Assembly (NCBI RefSeq): GCF_029953285.1
Contig: NZ_JASAOI010000031.1
Coordinates: 62,001-126,000 of the forward strand
Direction: 5' to 3'
Length of the DNA: 64,000 nt
Origin: Yinghuangia seranimata
GTDB lineage: Bacteria > Actinomycetota > Actinomycetes > Streptomycetales > Streptomycetaceae
Of this stretch, positions 34,396 to 43,388 are shown one piece after another. Position 1 is the first letter of the stretch. Each line of letters starts with the position of its first letter. The notes below the pieces were generated by a model, which searched no databases, had not been told where the DNA came from, and saw nothing but the letters and a program-made list of their open reading frames with translations. A program made the translations under genes and the position numbers.

Positions 34396-34857
34396 ATGGA
34401 CGTGAAACACGCATTCACCCTCGACGACGCCGTCGTGCTCGCCCGCCGCGCGCACGCGGGCCAGCTCGACAAGGGCGGCAAGCCGTACATCACCCACCCG
34501 CTGCGCGTGATGCGCCGGGTCGAGGGCGAGTGGGCGCAGATGGCCGCGGTGCTGCACGACGTCATCGAGGACACCGCGGTCTCCGCGGCGGACCTGCGTG
34601 CCGAGGGCTGCCCCGAGCGGGTCATCGAGGCCGTGATCGCGCTGTCCAAGCTGCCCGGCGAGCCGCTGGAGGCCAGCATGGCCCGCGCCGCCGCGGATCC
34701 GATCGCCCTGGTGGTCAAGCGCGCCGATATCGCCGACAACCGCTCGGAGGCCCGGCTCGGCCAGCTCGACGAGGTCACCCAGGTGCGGCTGCGCGCCAAG
34801 TACACGCGTTCGATCGAGCTGTTGGAGCAGTACGCCGCCGACTACGCGACCCACTGA
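34396..34857 (+). CDS. Small HD hydrolase, Mesh1/RelA-like
   Basis: 153 residues from ATG 34396, with GGGGGAG about nine bases upstream. It is a compact HD-domain protein with the RelA/SpoT hydrolase pattern: ARRAHAGQLDKGGKPYITHPLRVM (first His), AAVLHDVIEDT (the HD pair and ED), and VVKRADIADNRSEARL (distal Asp). Family knowledge places Mesh1-type enzymes in (p)ppGpp or related nucleotide hydrolysis; the metal-binding H-HD-D set is present. No synthetase domain exists. It would act as a small alarmone hydrolase, or alternatively in nucleotide or NADPH pool cleaning. It converges with parC; a strong terminator lies between. Confidence 0.9.
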   Translation: MDVKHAFTLDDAVVLARRAHAGQLDKGGKPYITHPLRVMRRVEGEWAQMAAVLHDVIEDTAVSAADLRAEGCPERVIEAVIALSKLPGEPLEASMARAAADPIALVVKRADIADNRSEARLGQLDEVTQVRLRAKYTRSIELLEQYAADYATH

Positions 34858-34885
34858 CCCCGAGACGTCACCAAGGTAGAACGGC

Positions 34886-34918
34886 GACGCGCCCCCGCCG
34901 CGGAGGCGGGGGCGCGTC
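34886..34918. terminator. Bidirectional terminator between HD gene and parC
   Basis: A 14-bp perfect stem, 34886-34899 with 34905-34918, around GCGGA. Confidence 0.88.
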
Positions 34919-34931
34919 ATCGTTCACGCCG

Positions 34932-37397
34932 TCAGGCGCCGGCGGGGCCGCCGATCACCGTGAGGGGCTTCGCGAGCGGCGCGCCCGAACCGTCGCGGCG
35001 CCGGTCGATCTCGGGGAGTTCGACGGGAGCGCCGGTCGCGTTGGCGGCGCGCGCCGGGGCGGGGCCCGCCCACGCGAGGGCCAGTGCGGACTCGCCCTTG
35101 AGGAACCGCTGGCAGCGCACGCCGCCGGTGGCCCGGCCCTTGCGCGGGTACTCGGCGAACGGGGTGACCTTGGCGGTGCCGTGCTCGGCCCCGAACAGCG
35201 CGTCGCCGCTGAACGCCGCGACCGTGACGACCACCGCGTCGGCGGCGGGGTCGACGGCGGTGAACGAGATCACCGAGCGGCCGTCGGCGAGCTTGATGCC
35301 CGCCATGCCTCCCGCCGGGCGGCCCTGCGGCCGCACGAGGGACGCCTGGTAGCGCAGCAGCTGGGCGTCGTCGGTGATGAACACCAGGTCCTCGTCGCCG
35401 GTGCGCAGTTCGACGGCGCCGACGACGCGGTCGCCCTCCTTGAGGGCGATGACCTCGAGCTCGTCCTTGTTCGGCGGGTAGTCCGGGGTGACCCGCTTGA
35501 CGACGCCCTGCAGCGTGCCGAGCGCGAGCCCTGGGGAGTCGGCGGACAGCGTCGTCAGGCACAGGACGGTCTCGTCCGCCTCCAGGCCGACGAACTCGCT
35601 GACCGGTGCCCCTCCGGACAGGTTCGGCGCGGTGTGGGACGGCGGCAGCGCCGGCAGGTCGACGACGTTGAGCCGCAGCAGCCGCCCGGTGCTGGTGACC
35701 ACGCCGAGCTCGGCGCGCACCGTGGTGGCGACCGTCGAGACGATCAGGTCGTGCTTGTGCCGGGCGCCCTCGGTCGGCAGCGGGTCGGCGCCGGGGGTGC
35801 GCGCCAGGAGGCCCGTGGAGGACAGCAGGACGTGGCACGGGTCGTCGGTGACCTCCAGCGGCACCGCGGTCGCGGGGGCGCCGGCCGACTCGAGCAGCAC
35901 CGTGCGGCGCGGCGTGCCGTACTTCTTGGACACGGCGGCCAGTTCGTCGGAGACGATCTTGCGCAGCAGCTGGTCGGACTCGAGGATCCGGGTGAGCTCC
36001 TCGATCTCGGCGGTGAGCTTGTCGCGTTCCGCCTCCAGCTCGATGCGGTCGAAGCGGGTGAGGCGGCGCAGCGGGGTGTCGAGGATGTAGGTGGCCTGGA
36101 TGTCGGAGAGCCCGAAGGCCTCGATCAGGCGTTCCTTGGCCTGCGCCGCGTTGTCGCTGCTGCGGATGAGCTCGATCACGCGGTCGATGTCGATGAGCGC
36201 GACGAGCAGGCCCTCGACCAGGTGCAGCCGCTCCTGGCGCTTGCGGCGGCGGAACTCGCTGCGCCGGCGCACCACCTCGAAGCGGTGGTCGAGGTAGACC
36301 TCGAGGAGTTCCTTGAGGCCGAGGGTGAGCGGCTGTCCGTCGACGAGGGCGACGTTGTTGATGCCGAAGGTCTCCTCCATCGGCGTCAGCTTGTACAGCT
36401 GCTCGAGGATGGCCTCGGGGTTGAAGCCGTTCTTGACCTCGATGACCAGGCGCAGGCCGTGCGCGCGGTCGGTGAGGTCCTTGAGGTCGGCGACGCCCTG
36501 GAGCTTCTTGGCCTGGACCAGCTCCTTGATCTTGGAGATGACCTTCTCGGGGCCGACGTTGTACGGGAGTTCGCTCACCACGATGCCCTTGCGGCGGTTG
36601 GTGACCGTCTCGATGGTGGCGGTGGCGCGGATCTTGAACGTTCCGCGGCCGCTCTCGTACGCGTCGCGGACGCCGGACAGGCCGACGACCCGGCCGCCCG
36701 TGGGCAGGTCGGGGCCGGGGATGTGCTTCATGAGGTCGTCGAGGGTGGCGTGCGGCCGGCGGATCAGCTCGCGCGCGGCGGCGACGACCTCGACGAGGTT
36801 GTGCGGCGGCATGTTCGTGGCCATGCCGACCGCGATGCCGGTGGTGCCGTTCACCAGGAGGTTGGGGAACGAGGCGGGCAGGACGTGCGGTTCGCGCTCC
36901 TGGCCGTCGTAGTTGGGGCCGAAGTCGACGGTGTCCTCGTCGATCGACTCGACCATGAGCATCGCGGCGGGCGACAGGCGGCACTCGGTGTAGCGCATCG
37001 CGGCGGGCGGGTCGTCGTTGCCCAGCGAGCCGAAGTTGCCGTGCCCGTCGACCATGGGCAGTCGCATCGAGAACGGCTGCGCCATGCGGACGAGCGCGTC
37101 GTAGATCGCGGTGTCGCCGTGCGGGTGGAGGCGGCCCATGACGTCGCCGACGACGCGCGCGCACTTGACGAAGCCGCGGTCGGGGCGCAGGCCCATCTCG
37201 TTGGCCTGGTACAGGATGCGGCGGTGGACCGGCTTGAGGCCGTCGCGGGCGTCCGGCAGGGCGCGCGAGTAGATGACCGAGTACGCGTATTCGAGGAACG
37301 AGCCCTGCATCTCGTCGACGACGTCGATGTCGAGGATGCGTTCCTCGAAGTCGTCGGGCTGGTCCTGGCCAGGCGTCTTCGTGCTGCGGCGGGCCAT
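34932..37397 (-). CDS. parC: DNA topoisomerase IV subunit A (GyrA/ParC family)
   Basis: 821 residues from ATG 37397. It is the DNA-cleaving subunit partnering the ParE of this window. The N-terminal core has LKPVHRRILYQANEMGLRPDRGFVKCARVVGDVMGRLHPHGDTAIYDALVRMAQ and catalytic Tyr136 in AAMRYTECR. At the quinolone-determining positions equivalent to E. coli GyrA S83/D87 it has Thr96 and Asp100. A coiled-coil tower (LRRLTRFDRIELEAERDKLTAEIEELTRILES) follows. A C-terminal beta-pinwheel of about 300 residues ends with a Pro/Ala-rich tail and lacks a clear GyrA box (QRRGGKG), which supports ParC over GyrA. It converges with the HD gene. Confidence 0.96.
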   Translation of the reverse strand: MARRSTKTPGQDQPDDFEERILDIDVVDEMQGSFLEYAYSVIYSRALPDARDGLKPVHRRILYQANEMGLRPDRGFVKCARVVGDVMGRLHPHGDTAIYDALVRMAQPFSMRLPMVDGHGNFGSLGNDDPPAAMRYTECRLSPAAMLMVESIDEDTVDFGPNYDGQEREPHVLPASFPNLLVNGTTGIAVGMATNMPPHNLVEVVAAARELIRRPHATLDDLMKHIPGPDLPTGGRVVGLSGVRDAYESGRGTFKIRATATIETVTNRRKGIVVSELPYNVGPEKVISKIKELVQAKKLQGVADLKDLTDRAHGLRLVIEVKNGFNPEAILEQLYKLTPMEETFGINNVALVDGQPLTLGLKELLEVYLDHRFEVVRRRSEFRRRKRQERLHLVEGLLVALIDIDRVIELIRSSDNAAQAKERLIEAFGLSDIQATYILDTPLRRLTRFDRIELEAERDKLTAEIEELTRILESDQLLRKIVSDELAAVSKKYGTPRRTVLLESAGAPATAVPLEVTDDPCHVLLSSTGLLARTPGADPLPTEGARHKHDLIVSTVATTVRAELGVVTSTGRLLRLNVVDLPALPPSHTAPNLSGGAPVSEFVGLEADETVLCLTTLSADSPGLALGTLQGVVKRVTPDYPPNKDELEVIALKEGDRVVGAVELRTGDEDLVFITDDAQLLRYQASLVRPQGRPAGGMAGIKLADGRSVISFTAVDPAADAVVVTVAAFSGDALFGAEHGTAKVTPFAEYPRKGRATGGVRCQRFLKGESALALAWAGPAPARAANATGAPVELPEIDRRRDGSGAPLAKPLTVIGGPAGA

Positions 37398-37607
37398 GCT
37401 GCGGCGGGCTCCTTAGGCTTGAGGCGGTCGCGCCCATTGTGTCCCCCCGGTACGACACTCGGGTGCAGCGACCCGGTACCGCGCGGGGGATCGTCCGGGT
37501 TTGCGGGCATGACCGGCACTCGTACGGGGAAAGGGACGGTGCTCGGCCGATCGGGTTACCCGTCGGAGACGAGTATCCGACGACAGCAATCCGGACAGGG
37601 GAGCGCC

Positions 37608-37853
37608 ATGGACGACCCGCAGATCCTCGACCGCATCCGTTCGATGGTCGACACCGAGCACGCGCTGCGCGAGCAGCTCGCGACGGGGAAGATCACCGCC
37701 GAGGAGGAGCAGCAACTGCTGCACGCCATCGAGGTGGAGCTCGACCAGTGCTGGGACCTGCTGCGGCAGCGCCGGGCGCGCCGGGACGCGCGCGAGGACC
37801 CGAACACCGCGGCGGTGCGGCCGGCCCGTGAGGTCGAGGGCTACCAGCAGTAG
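37608..37853 (+). CDS. DUF2630 family small protein
   Basis: 81 residues from ATG 37608 with ACAGGGGAG upstream. It is an alpha-helical hairpin with a regular heptad pattern (DPQILDRIRSMVDTEHALREQLATGKITAEEEQQLLHAIEVELDQCWDLLRQRRARRDAREDP), the DUF2630 signature. It has no catalytic motif and one conserved Cys. Members are cytoplasmic and of unknown function. It diverges from parC and precedes the M16 peptidase pair. Confidence 0.9.
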   Translation: MDDPQILDRIRSMVDTEHALREQLATGKITAEEEQQLLHAIEVELDQCWDLLRQRRARRDAREDPNTAAVRPAREVEGYQQ

Positions 37854-38042
37854 CGGGCCGCGCGGGGCCTGTCGGGCCCGTGTACGGCCGGGTGCGGGGT
37901 TTGTTCCCGAATTCGCCGGACGCGAACGGCGGCTTCAGCGCCCTGGCCGTGTCGTTCCCCTCAGTAAGGTGGCTTGCGGGCCGCCGTCGCGGCCCCTCGC
38001 TCCGGTCGCGCGTCGGCCGCGAGGCGTCTGCGGAGAGGACGG

Positions 38043-39428
38043 ATGGGCATGGCTGGTCTGGCCGGGACATTCACAGCGACCGAGCACCGGCTCGCCAACG
38101 GGCTGCGTGTGGTGTTGTCCGAGGACCACATCGACCCGGTCGCCGCGGTGTGCCTGTGGTACGACGTGGGCTCGCGGCACGAGGTGCCGGGGCGTACCGG
38201 TCTCGCCCACCTTTTCGAGCACCTGATGTTCCAGGGCTCGGCGAACGTGCACGGGAACCAGCACTTCGAGTTCGTGCAGTCGGCCGGCGGTTCGCTCAAC
38301 GGCACCACGAGCTTCGAGCGCACGAACTACTTCGAGACCATGCCCGCGCACCAGGTCGAGCTGGCGCTGTGGCTGGAGGCCGACCGGATGGGCGGCCTGC
38401 TGCAGGCGCTCACCGAGGAGAGCCTGGACAACCAGCGCGACGTGGTGAAGAACGAGCGGCGCCAGCGGTACGACAACGTGCCGTACGGCACCGCGTGGGA
38501 GCGCCTGGTGGCGATGGCCTTCCCGGCCGGCCACCCGTACCACCACATGCCGATCGGCTCGATGGAGGACCTGGACGCCACGACGCTCGCGGACTGCCAG
38601 GAGTTCTTCCGCACGTACTACGCGCCGAACAACGCCGTGCTCACCGTGGTCGGCGACATCGACCCGGAGCAGACGCTCGCGTGGATCGAGAAGTACTTCG
38701 GCACGATCCCGGCGCACGACGGCAAGCCGACCCCCGCGGACGGCACGCTGCCGCCGGTGATCGGCGGCGAGCTGCGCGAGACGGTCTACGAGGACGTCCC
38801 GTCGCGCTCGCTGATGGCGGCCTACCGGCTGCCGGTCGACGGCACCCGTGAGGCGGACGCCGCGGACCTGGCGCTGACCGTGCTCGGCGAGGGCGAGAGC
38901 TCGCGGCTGAACACGCGCCTGGTGCGGCACGACGAGCTCGCGGTGTACGCCGGGTTCGGCATCATGCGGCTGGCCGGTGCGCCGTCGGTGGCGCTGCTGG
39001 ACGTGAAGGCGTCGGGCGAGGCGCGGAACGAGGACGTGGACGCGGCGGTCAACGAGGAGCTCGCGCGGTTCGCCGCCGAGGGCCCCACGGCGGCCGAGCT
39101 GGAGCGCGCGCAGGCGCAGATCGAGCGCGGCTGGCTGGACCGCATGGCGACGGTGGGCGGCCGGGCCGACGAACTGTGCCGGTACGCGGTGCTGTTCGGC
39201 GACGCGTCGCTGGCGTTCACCGCGCTCGACCGGGTCCTGGAGGTCACCGCGGAGGAGGTCCGCGCGGTCGCCGCCGAGCGCCTGCTCCCGGACAACCGCG
39301 CCGTGCTGGTCTACGAACTGTCCGACGAGGACAGCGACGACGACACCGACGGCGACGACACCGACACGACCGACCAGAACGACCGCGGCGACAGCAACGC
39401 GGACGACGCCGAGGGGCAGGCCGCCTGA
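38043..39428 (+). CDS. M16 zinc metallopeptidase (active subunit)
   Basis: 461 residues from ATG 38043 (ATG 38049 is also possible). It is an insulinase-type (M16B) protease with the inverted zinc motif HLFEH (56-60, Glu59 as base) and the distal Glu (VVKNE, about 138). A second domain follows. The C-terminus ends with an acidic Asp/Thr tail (DEDSDDDTDGDDTDTTDQN). These proteases act as heterodimers of an active subunit and an inactive partner. The next gene is that partner, starting on the last base of this stop (TGATG). The substrate is unknown; processing of peptides or targeting sequences is the family role. Confidence 0.94.
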   Translation: MGMAGLAGTFTATEHRLANGLRVVLSEDHIDPVAAVCLWYDVGSRHEVPGRTGLAHLFEHLMFQGSANVHGNQHFEFVQSAGGSLNGTTSFERTNYFETMPAHQVELALWLEADRMGGLLQALTEESLDNQRDVVKNERRQRYDNVPYGTAWERLVAMAFPAGHPYHHMPIGSMEDLDATTLADCQEFFRTYYAPNNAVLTVVGDIDPEQTLAWIEKYFGTIPAHDGKPTPADGTLPPVIGGELRETVYEDVPSRSLMAAYRLPVDGTREADAADLALTVLGEGESSRLNTRLVRHDELAVYAGFGIMRLAGAPSVALLDVKASGEARNEDVDAAVNEELARFAAEGPTAAELERAQAQIERGWLDRMATVGGRADELCRYAVLFGDASLAFTALDRVLEVTAEEVRAVAAERLLPDNRAVLVYELSDEDSDDDTDGDDTDTTDQNDRGDSNADDAEGQAA

Positions 39429-40789
39429 TGACCGAGACCACGATGGTGTTCCACCCGCGCCCGTCGGCCGGCCCGGAGAAGGCGTGGACGTTCCCGGCGC
39501 CGACCCGCACCCGCCTGGCCAACGGCCTGTCGGTACTGCGCGTACACCGCCCGGGTCAGCAGGTGGTCGCCGCCGAACTGCTGCTCGACGCGCCGCTGGA
39601 CGCCGAGCCGGAAGGCATCGACGGCGTCGCCACGATCATGGCGCGGGCGCTCAGCGAGGGCACCGACACCATGGACGCCGAGACCTTCGCGGCCGAACTG
39701 GAGCGCTGCGGCGCCACGATGGACGCGGGCGCCGACCACGCCGGCGTGCAGGTGTCGCTGGACGTGCCGGCGTCGCGCCTGGAGCGCGCGCTGGGCCTGA
39801 TGTCCGACGCGGTGCGCGCCCCCGCGTTCCCCGCCGACGAGGTCGACCGCCTGGTGCGCCAGCGCCTGGACGAGATCGTCCACGAGCTGGCGAGCCCCGC
39901 CCGCCGCGCCGCGATCGCGCTGTATGCGGAGCTGTTCGACGCGGCGGCGCGCGTGTCCCGGCCGCGCGCCGGGTCCGCGGAGACCGTCGCGCGCGTTGAG
40001 CGGGACGCCGTCGTCGACTTCTTCACCAAGCACGTGCGTCCGGCCACCGCGACGCTGGTGATCGTCGGCGACCTGGACGGCGTCGACCTGGACGGCATCC
40101 TGGAGCGCACGCTCGGCACGTGGACGGGCAGCGACGCGCCCGCGAGCACGGTGAAGCACGACGCGGCGGACGACAGCGCCCGCGTGGTCGTCGTGCACCG
40201 GCCGGGCAGCGTGCAGACGCAGGTGCTCGCCGGGCGGCTCGGCGCCGACCGGCACGACCCGGCGTGGCCGGAGCTGAGCATCGGCACCTACTGCCTCGGC
40301 GGCACGCTGACGTCGCGCCTGGACAAGGTGCTGCGCGAGGAGAAGGGCTACACGTACGGCATCCGCGCGCTCAACCAGCCGCTGCGCTCGGGCGCGCTGC
40401 TGGCCGTCACCGGCTCGGTCGAGACGGACGTGACCGGGCCCGCGCTGGCGGACATGGTCACCGTCCTGACGACGCTCGCCGCCGAGGGGCTGGCCGACGA
40501 CGAGCGGGACGCCGCGGTGCAGAACCTCGTCGGGGTGGCGCCGCTGAAGTACCAGACGTCGCGCTCCGTGGCCGACTCGATCGCGGACGTGGTCGCGCAG
40601 CGGCTGCCCGACGACTACCTGCCCGGCCTGTACGCGCGGCTGGCCGAGGTGGCCACCGGTGACGCGTCGGACGCCGTGGTGGCGGGCTTCGACCCCTCGC
40701 GCCTGGTCGTGGTGCTGGTCGGCGACGCGACGGTGATCCGCGAGCCGCTGGAGGGCCTGGGCCTGGGCCCGGTCACCGTGGTCGAGTAG
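39428..40789 (+). CDS. M16 peptidase-like protein, inactive partner subunit
   Basis: 453 residues from ATG 39428, overlapping the previous stop. It has the M16 fold, but where the active subunit has HxxEH this one reads GVATIMARALSEGT, so no zinc site. It keeps the partner-side substrate-binding Arg/Tyr motif (LREEKGYTYGIRA). Together with the upstream gene it forms a coupled pair expected to be a heterodimeric or heterotetrameric M16B protease. A double hairpin follows. Confidence 0.93.
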   Translation: MTETTMVFHPRPSAGPEKAWTFPAPTRTRLANGLSVLRVHRPGQQVVAAELLLDAPLDAEPEGIDGVATIMARALSEGTDTMDAETFAAELERCGATMDAGADHAGVQVSLDVPASRLERALGLMSDAVRAPAFPADEVDRLVRQRLDEIVHELASPARRAAIALYAELFDAAARVSRPRAGSAETVARVERDAVVDFFTKHVRPATATLVIVGDLDGVDLDGILERTLGTWTGSDAPASTVKHDAADDSARVVVVHRPGSVQTQVLAGRLGADRHDPAWPELSIGTYCLGGTLTSRLDKVLREEKGYTYGIRALNQPLRSGALLAVTGSVETDVTGPALADMVTVLTTLAAEGLADDERDAAVQNLVGVAPLKYQTSRSVADSIADVVAQRLPDDYLPGLYARLAEVATGDASDAVVAGFDPSRLVVVLVGDATVIREPLEGLGLGPVTVVE

Positions 40790-40860
40790 TTCCGGCGTCC
40801 CGGGGGCGGGGCCGCACGGCCCCGCCCGCACGGCAAGCGCCAACTCCTGGCAAAGTAGTT

Positions 40861-40911
40861 CCCAAGGATGACTTGGGTGCGCCTCCGCCGTCGCCCGAAC
40901 GGCGGAGGCGC
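40861..40911 (+). terminator. Double hairpin after the M16 pair
   Basis: CCCAAG-GATGA-CTTGGG (40861-40877) is followed directly by a 13-bp stem, 40879-40891 with 40899-40911. The pair of hairpins probably ends the M16 transcript before the P-type ATPase promoter. Confidence 0.75.
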
Positions 40912-40981
40912 GCTGCTACCCGGGTCGGATCATGAACCCTGGTTTGTACGCCAGCCTTTCCAGCCGCATACGGTGAGGTCC

Positions 40982-43387
40982 ATGACGCAGGAGACGCAGA
41001 CCGACGACGCGCCGGAGCACACCGCCGTGCTCGACATCAGCCGCGGGCTGTCCGCCGCCGACGTCGCCGAACGCGTCGCGCGCGGCGAGGTCAACGACGT
41101 TCCGGTGCGCTCCAGCCGCTCCGTCGGCGAGATCGTCCGCAGCAACGTCTTCACGCGCTTCAACGCGATCATCGGCGTGCTCTTCCTGATCATCCTGGCG
41201 GTCGGCCCGATCCAGGACGGCCTGTTCGGGTTCGTGATCATCGCCAACACCGGCATCGGCATCGTCCAGGAGATGCGCGCCAAGCGCACCCTGGACCGCC
41301 TCGCGGTGATCGGCGAAGCCAAGCCGCGGGTGCGCCGCGACGGGAACGCCGTCGCGATTTCGGCCGCCGAGATCGTGCTCGACGACGTCATCGAACTCGG
41401 CTCGGGCGACAAGGCGGTCGTCGACGGCGTCGTCGTCGAGGCGGCTGGCCTGGAGGTCGACGAGTCGCTGCTCACCGGCGAGGCCGACCCCGTGCTGAAG
41501 AAGCCCGGCGACCCGGTCATGTCCGGCTCGTTCGTGGTGGCAGGCAACGGCGCCTTCCGCGCCACCCGGGTCGGCAAGGACGCCTACGCGGCGCAGCTGA
41601 TGGAGGAGGCCAGCCGCTTCACGCTGGTCGCGTCCGAACTGCGCGGCGGCATCAGCACGATCCTCAAGTACGTCACCTGGGTGCTCATCCCCGCCGCGAT
41701 CGCGCTGGTCATCAGCCAGTACCGGATCAACGAGGACGACATCCCCGAGGCGATCCGCCGAATGGTCGCGGGCGTCGTCCCGATGGTCCCCGAGGGCCTC
41801 GTGCTGCTGACCTCGCTGGCCTTCGCCGTCGGCGTCGTCCGCCTCGGCCGCCGCCAGTGCCTGGTGCAGGAGCTGCCCGCGATCGAGGGCCTGGCCCGCG
41901 TCGACGTCGTGTGCCTGGACAAGACCGGCACGCTGACCGAGGGCGGCATGAACGTCACCGAGGTCCGCTGCCTCGACGACGCGCTCCCGGTCCGCGCCGC
42001 GCTCGGCGCGCTCGGCACCACCGACAAGCGGCCCAACGCGAGCCTCCAGGCGATCATCGACGACTGCCCGGCGCCGACCGGCTGGACCGAGGTCGCCACC
42101 ATCCCGTTCTCCTCGGCGCGCAAGTACTCGGGCGCGACGTTCGAGGTCGCCGGCGAGCGGCAGAGCTGGCTGCTCGGCGCGCCGGAGGTGCTCGCGCTGC
42201 CCGGCACGCCGATCCTGGCCGACGCCGAGGAGCTCGGCACGCACGGCCTGCGCGTGCTGCTGCTGGTCCGCACCGGGGCGCCGGTCGAGGACCTGTCGGC
42301 GCCGTACGACGCGGCCGCCGCGCACCCCGCCGCGCTCGTCGTCCTGGAGCAGCGGCTGCGCCACGACGCCGCCGACACGCTCGCCTACTTCGCCGACCAG
42401 GGCGTCGCCACGAAGGTGATCTCCGGCGACAACGCCGTCTCGGTGGGCGCGGTCGCCGCCAAGCTCGGCATCCCCGGTGCCGAGCATCCCGTCGACGCGC
42501 GCACGCTGCCGACCGACAAGGCCGAGCTGGCCGAGGTCCTGGAGAAGAACACCGTCTTCGGGCGCGTCACCCCGCAGCAGAAGCGCGACATGGTCGCGGC
42601 GCTGCAGTCCAAGGGCCACACCGTGGCGATGACCGGCGACGGCGTCAACGACGTGCTCGCGCTCAAGGACGCCGATATCGGCGTGGCGATGGGCTCGGGC
42701 AGCGAGGCGGCCCGCGGCGTCGCGCAGATCGTGCTGCTGAACAACAGCTTCGCGTCGCTGCCGTCGGTGGTCGGCGAGGGCCGACGGGTCATCGGCAACA
42801 TCGAGCGGGTCTCGAACCTGTTCCTGACCAAGACGGCGTACGCGGTGCTACTGGCGATCCTCGTGGTGATCGTCAACGTGCCCTACCCGTTCCTGCCGCG
42901 CCACCTGACGCTGCTGGCCTGGTTCACGATCGGCACCCCGGCGTTCTTCCTGGCGCTCGCGCCGAACAAGGAGCGGGCCCGCACCGGGTTCGTGAACCGC
43001 GTCCTGCGGACGGCGGCGCCGGCAGGTGTGATCGCGGGTGCGGCCTGTTTCACCGCGTACCTGATCGCCCGGAACTACTACGGCGCCACCGAGGCCACCC
43101 GCAGCGCCGAGACGTCGATCGCCACGCTGACGCTGTTCCTGGTCGCGCTGTGGGTCCTGGCGATCATCGCGCGCCCGTACACGTGGTGGCGGATCGCGCT
43201 GGTCCTGGCGATGGCGGCGGGCTTCGCCCTGGTGATCACGGTTCCGGCGTTCCAGAAGTTCTTCGACCTCAAGCTGGTCGGCACGACGATGCCGTGGACC
43301 GCGGTGGGCATCGCGGTGGTCGCGTCGGCGCTGATCGAGGTCGTGTGGCGGCTCATCGGACGCCGCAACCTGGCGGTCGACGCGTAG
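40982..43387 (+). CDS. Cation-transporting P-type ATPase (CtpE-like)
   Basis: 801 residues from ATG 40982, with TACGGT (40969-40974) seven bases upstream and also GAGG. It is a P-type ATPase with the actuator motif LTGEAD (about 165; Glu kept, but Ser of TGES is Ala), M4 motif MVPEGL (about 268-273), phosphorylated Asp in CLDKTGTLTEGG (D313) and hinge TGDGVNDVLALKDADIGVAMG. About ten helices, with no N-terminal metal-binding domains. The PEGL and TGEAD motifs match mycobacterial CtpE, a calcium-uptake ATPase. Calcium is therefore the best guess, but another divalent ion is possible. It converges with the PsuG-like gene, one base apart. Confidence 0.93.
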   Translation: MTQETQTDDAPEHTAVLDISRGLSAADVAERVARGEVNDVPVRSSRSVGEIVRSNVFTRFNAIIGVLFLIILAVGPIQDGLFGFVIIANTGIGIVQEMRAKRTLDRLAVIGEAKPRVRRDGNAVAISAAEIVLDDVIELGSGDKAVVDGVVVEAAGLEVDESLLTGEADPVLKKPGDPVMSGSFVVAGNGAFRATRVGKDAYAAQLMEEASRFTLVASELRGGISTILKYVTWVLIPAAIALVISQYRINEDDIPEAIRRMVAGVVPMVPEGLVLLTSLAFAVGVVRLGRRQCLVQELPAIEGLARVDVVCLDKTGTLTEGGMNVTEVRCLDDALPVRAALGALGTTDKRPNASLQAIIDDCPAPTGWTEVATIPFSSARKYSGATFEVAGERQSWLLGAPEVLALPGTPILADAEELGTHGLRVLLLVRTGAPVEDLSAPYDAAAAHPAALVVLEQRLRHDAADTLAYFADQGVATKVISGDNAVSVGAVAAKLGIPGAEHPVDARTLPTDKAELAEVLEKNTVFGRVTPQQKRDMVAALQSKGHTVAMTGDGVNDVLALKDADIGVAMGSGSEAARGVAQIVLLNNSFASLPSVVGEGRRVIGNIERVSNLFLTKTAYAVLLAILVVIVNVPYPFLPRHLTLLAWFTIGTPAFFLALAPNKERARTGFVNRVLRTAAPAGVIAGAACFTAYLIARNYYGATEATRSAETSIATLTLFLVALWVLAIIARPYTWWRIALVLAMAAGFALVITVPAFQKFFDLKLVGTTMPWTAVGIAVVASALIEVVWRLIGRRNLAVDA

Positions 43388-43388
43388 C

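Noticed and set aside
33717-37853. A long plus-strand frame across sucrase-ferredoxin, HD gene and parC
   Set aside because: Antisense to parC, which has full family motifs; the frame shows no recognisable domain.
39428-40789. Loss of HxxEH in the second M16 gene as a novelty
   Set aside because: An inactive partner subunit is the normal arrangement for M16B pairs.
41470-41490. TGES changed to TGEA in the P-type ATPase as an inactivation
   Set aside because: The essential Glu and the phosphorylated Asp remain; I believe this variant is usual in CtpE-like pumps.
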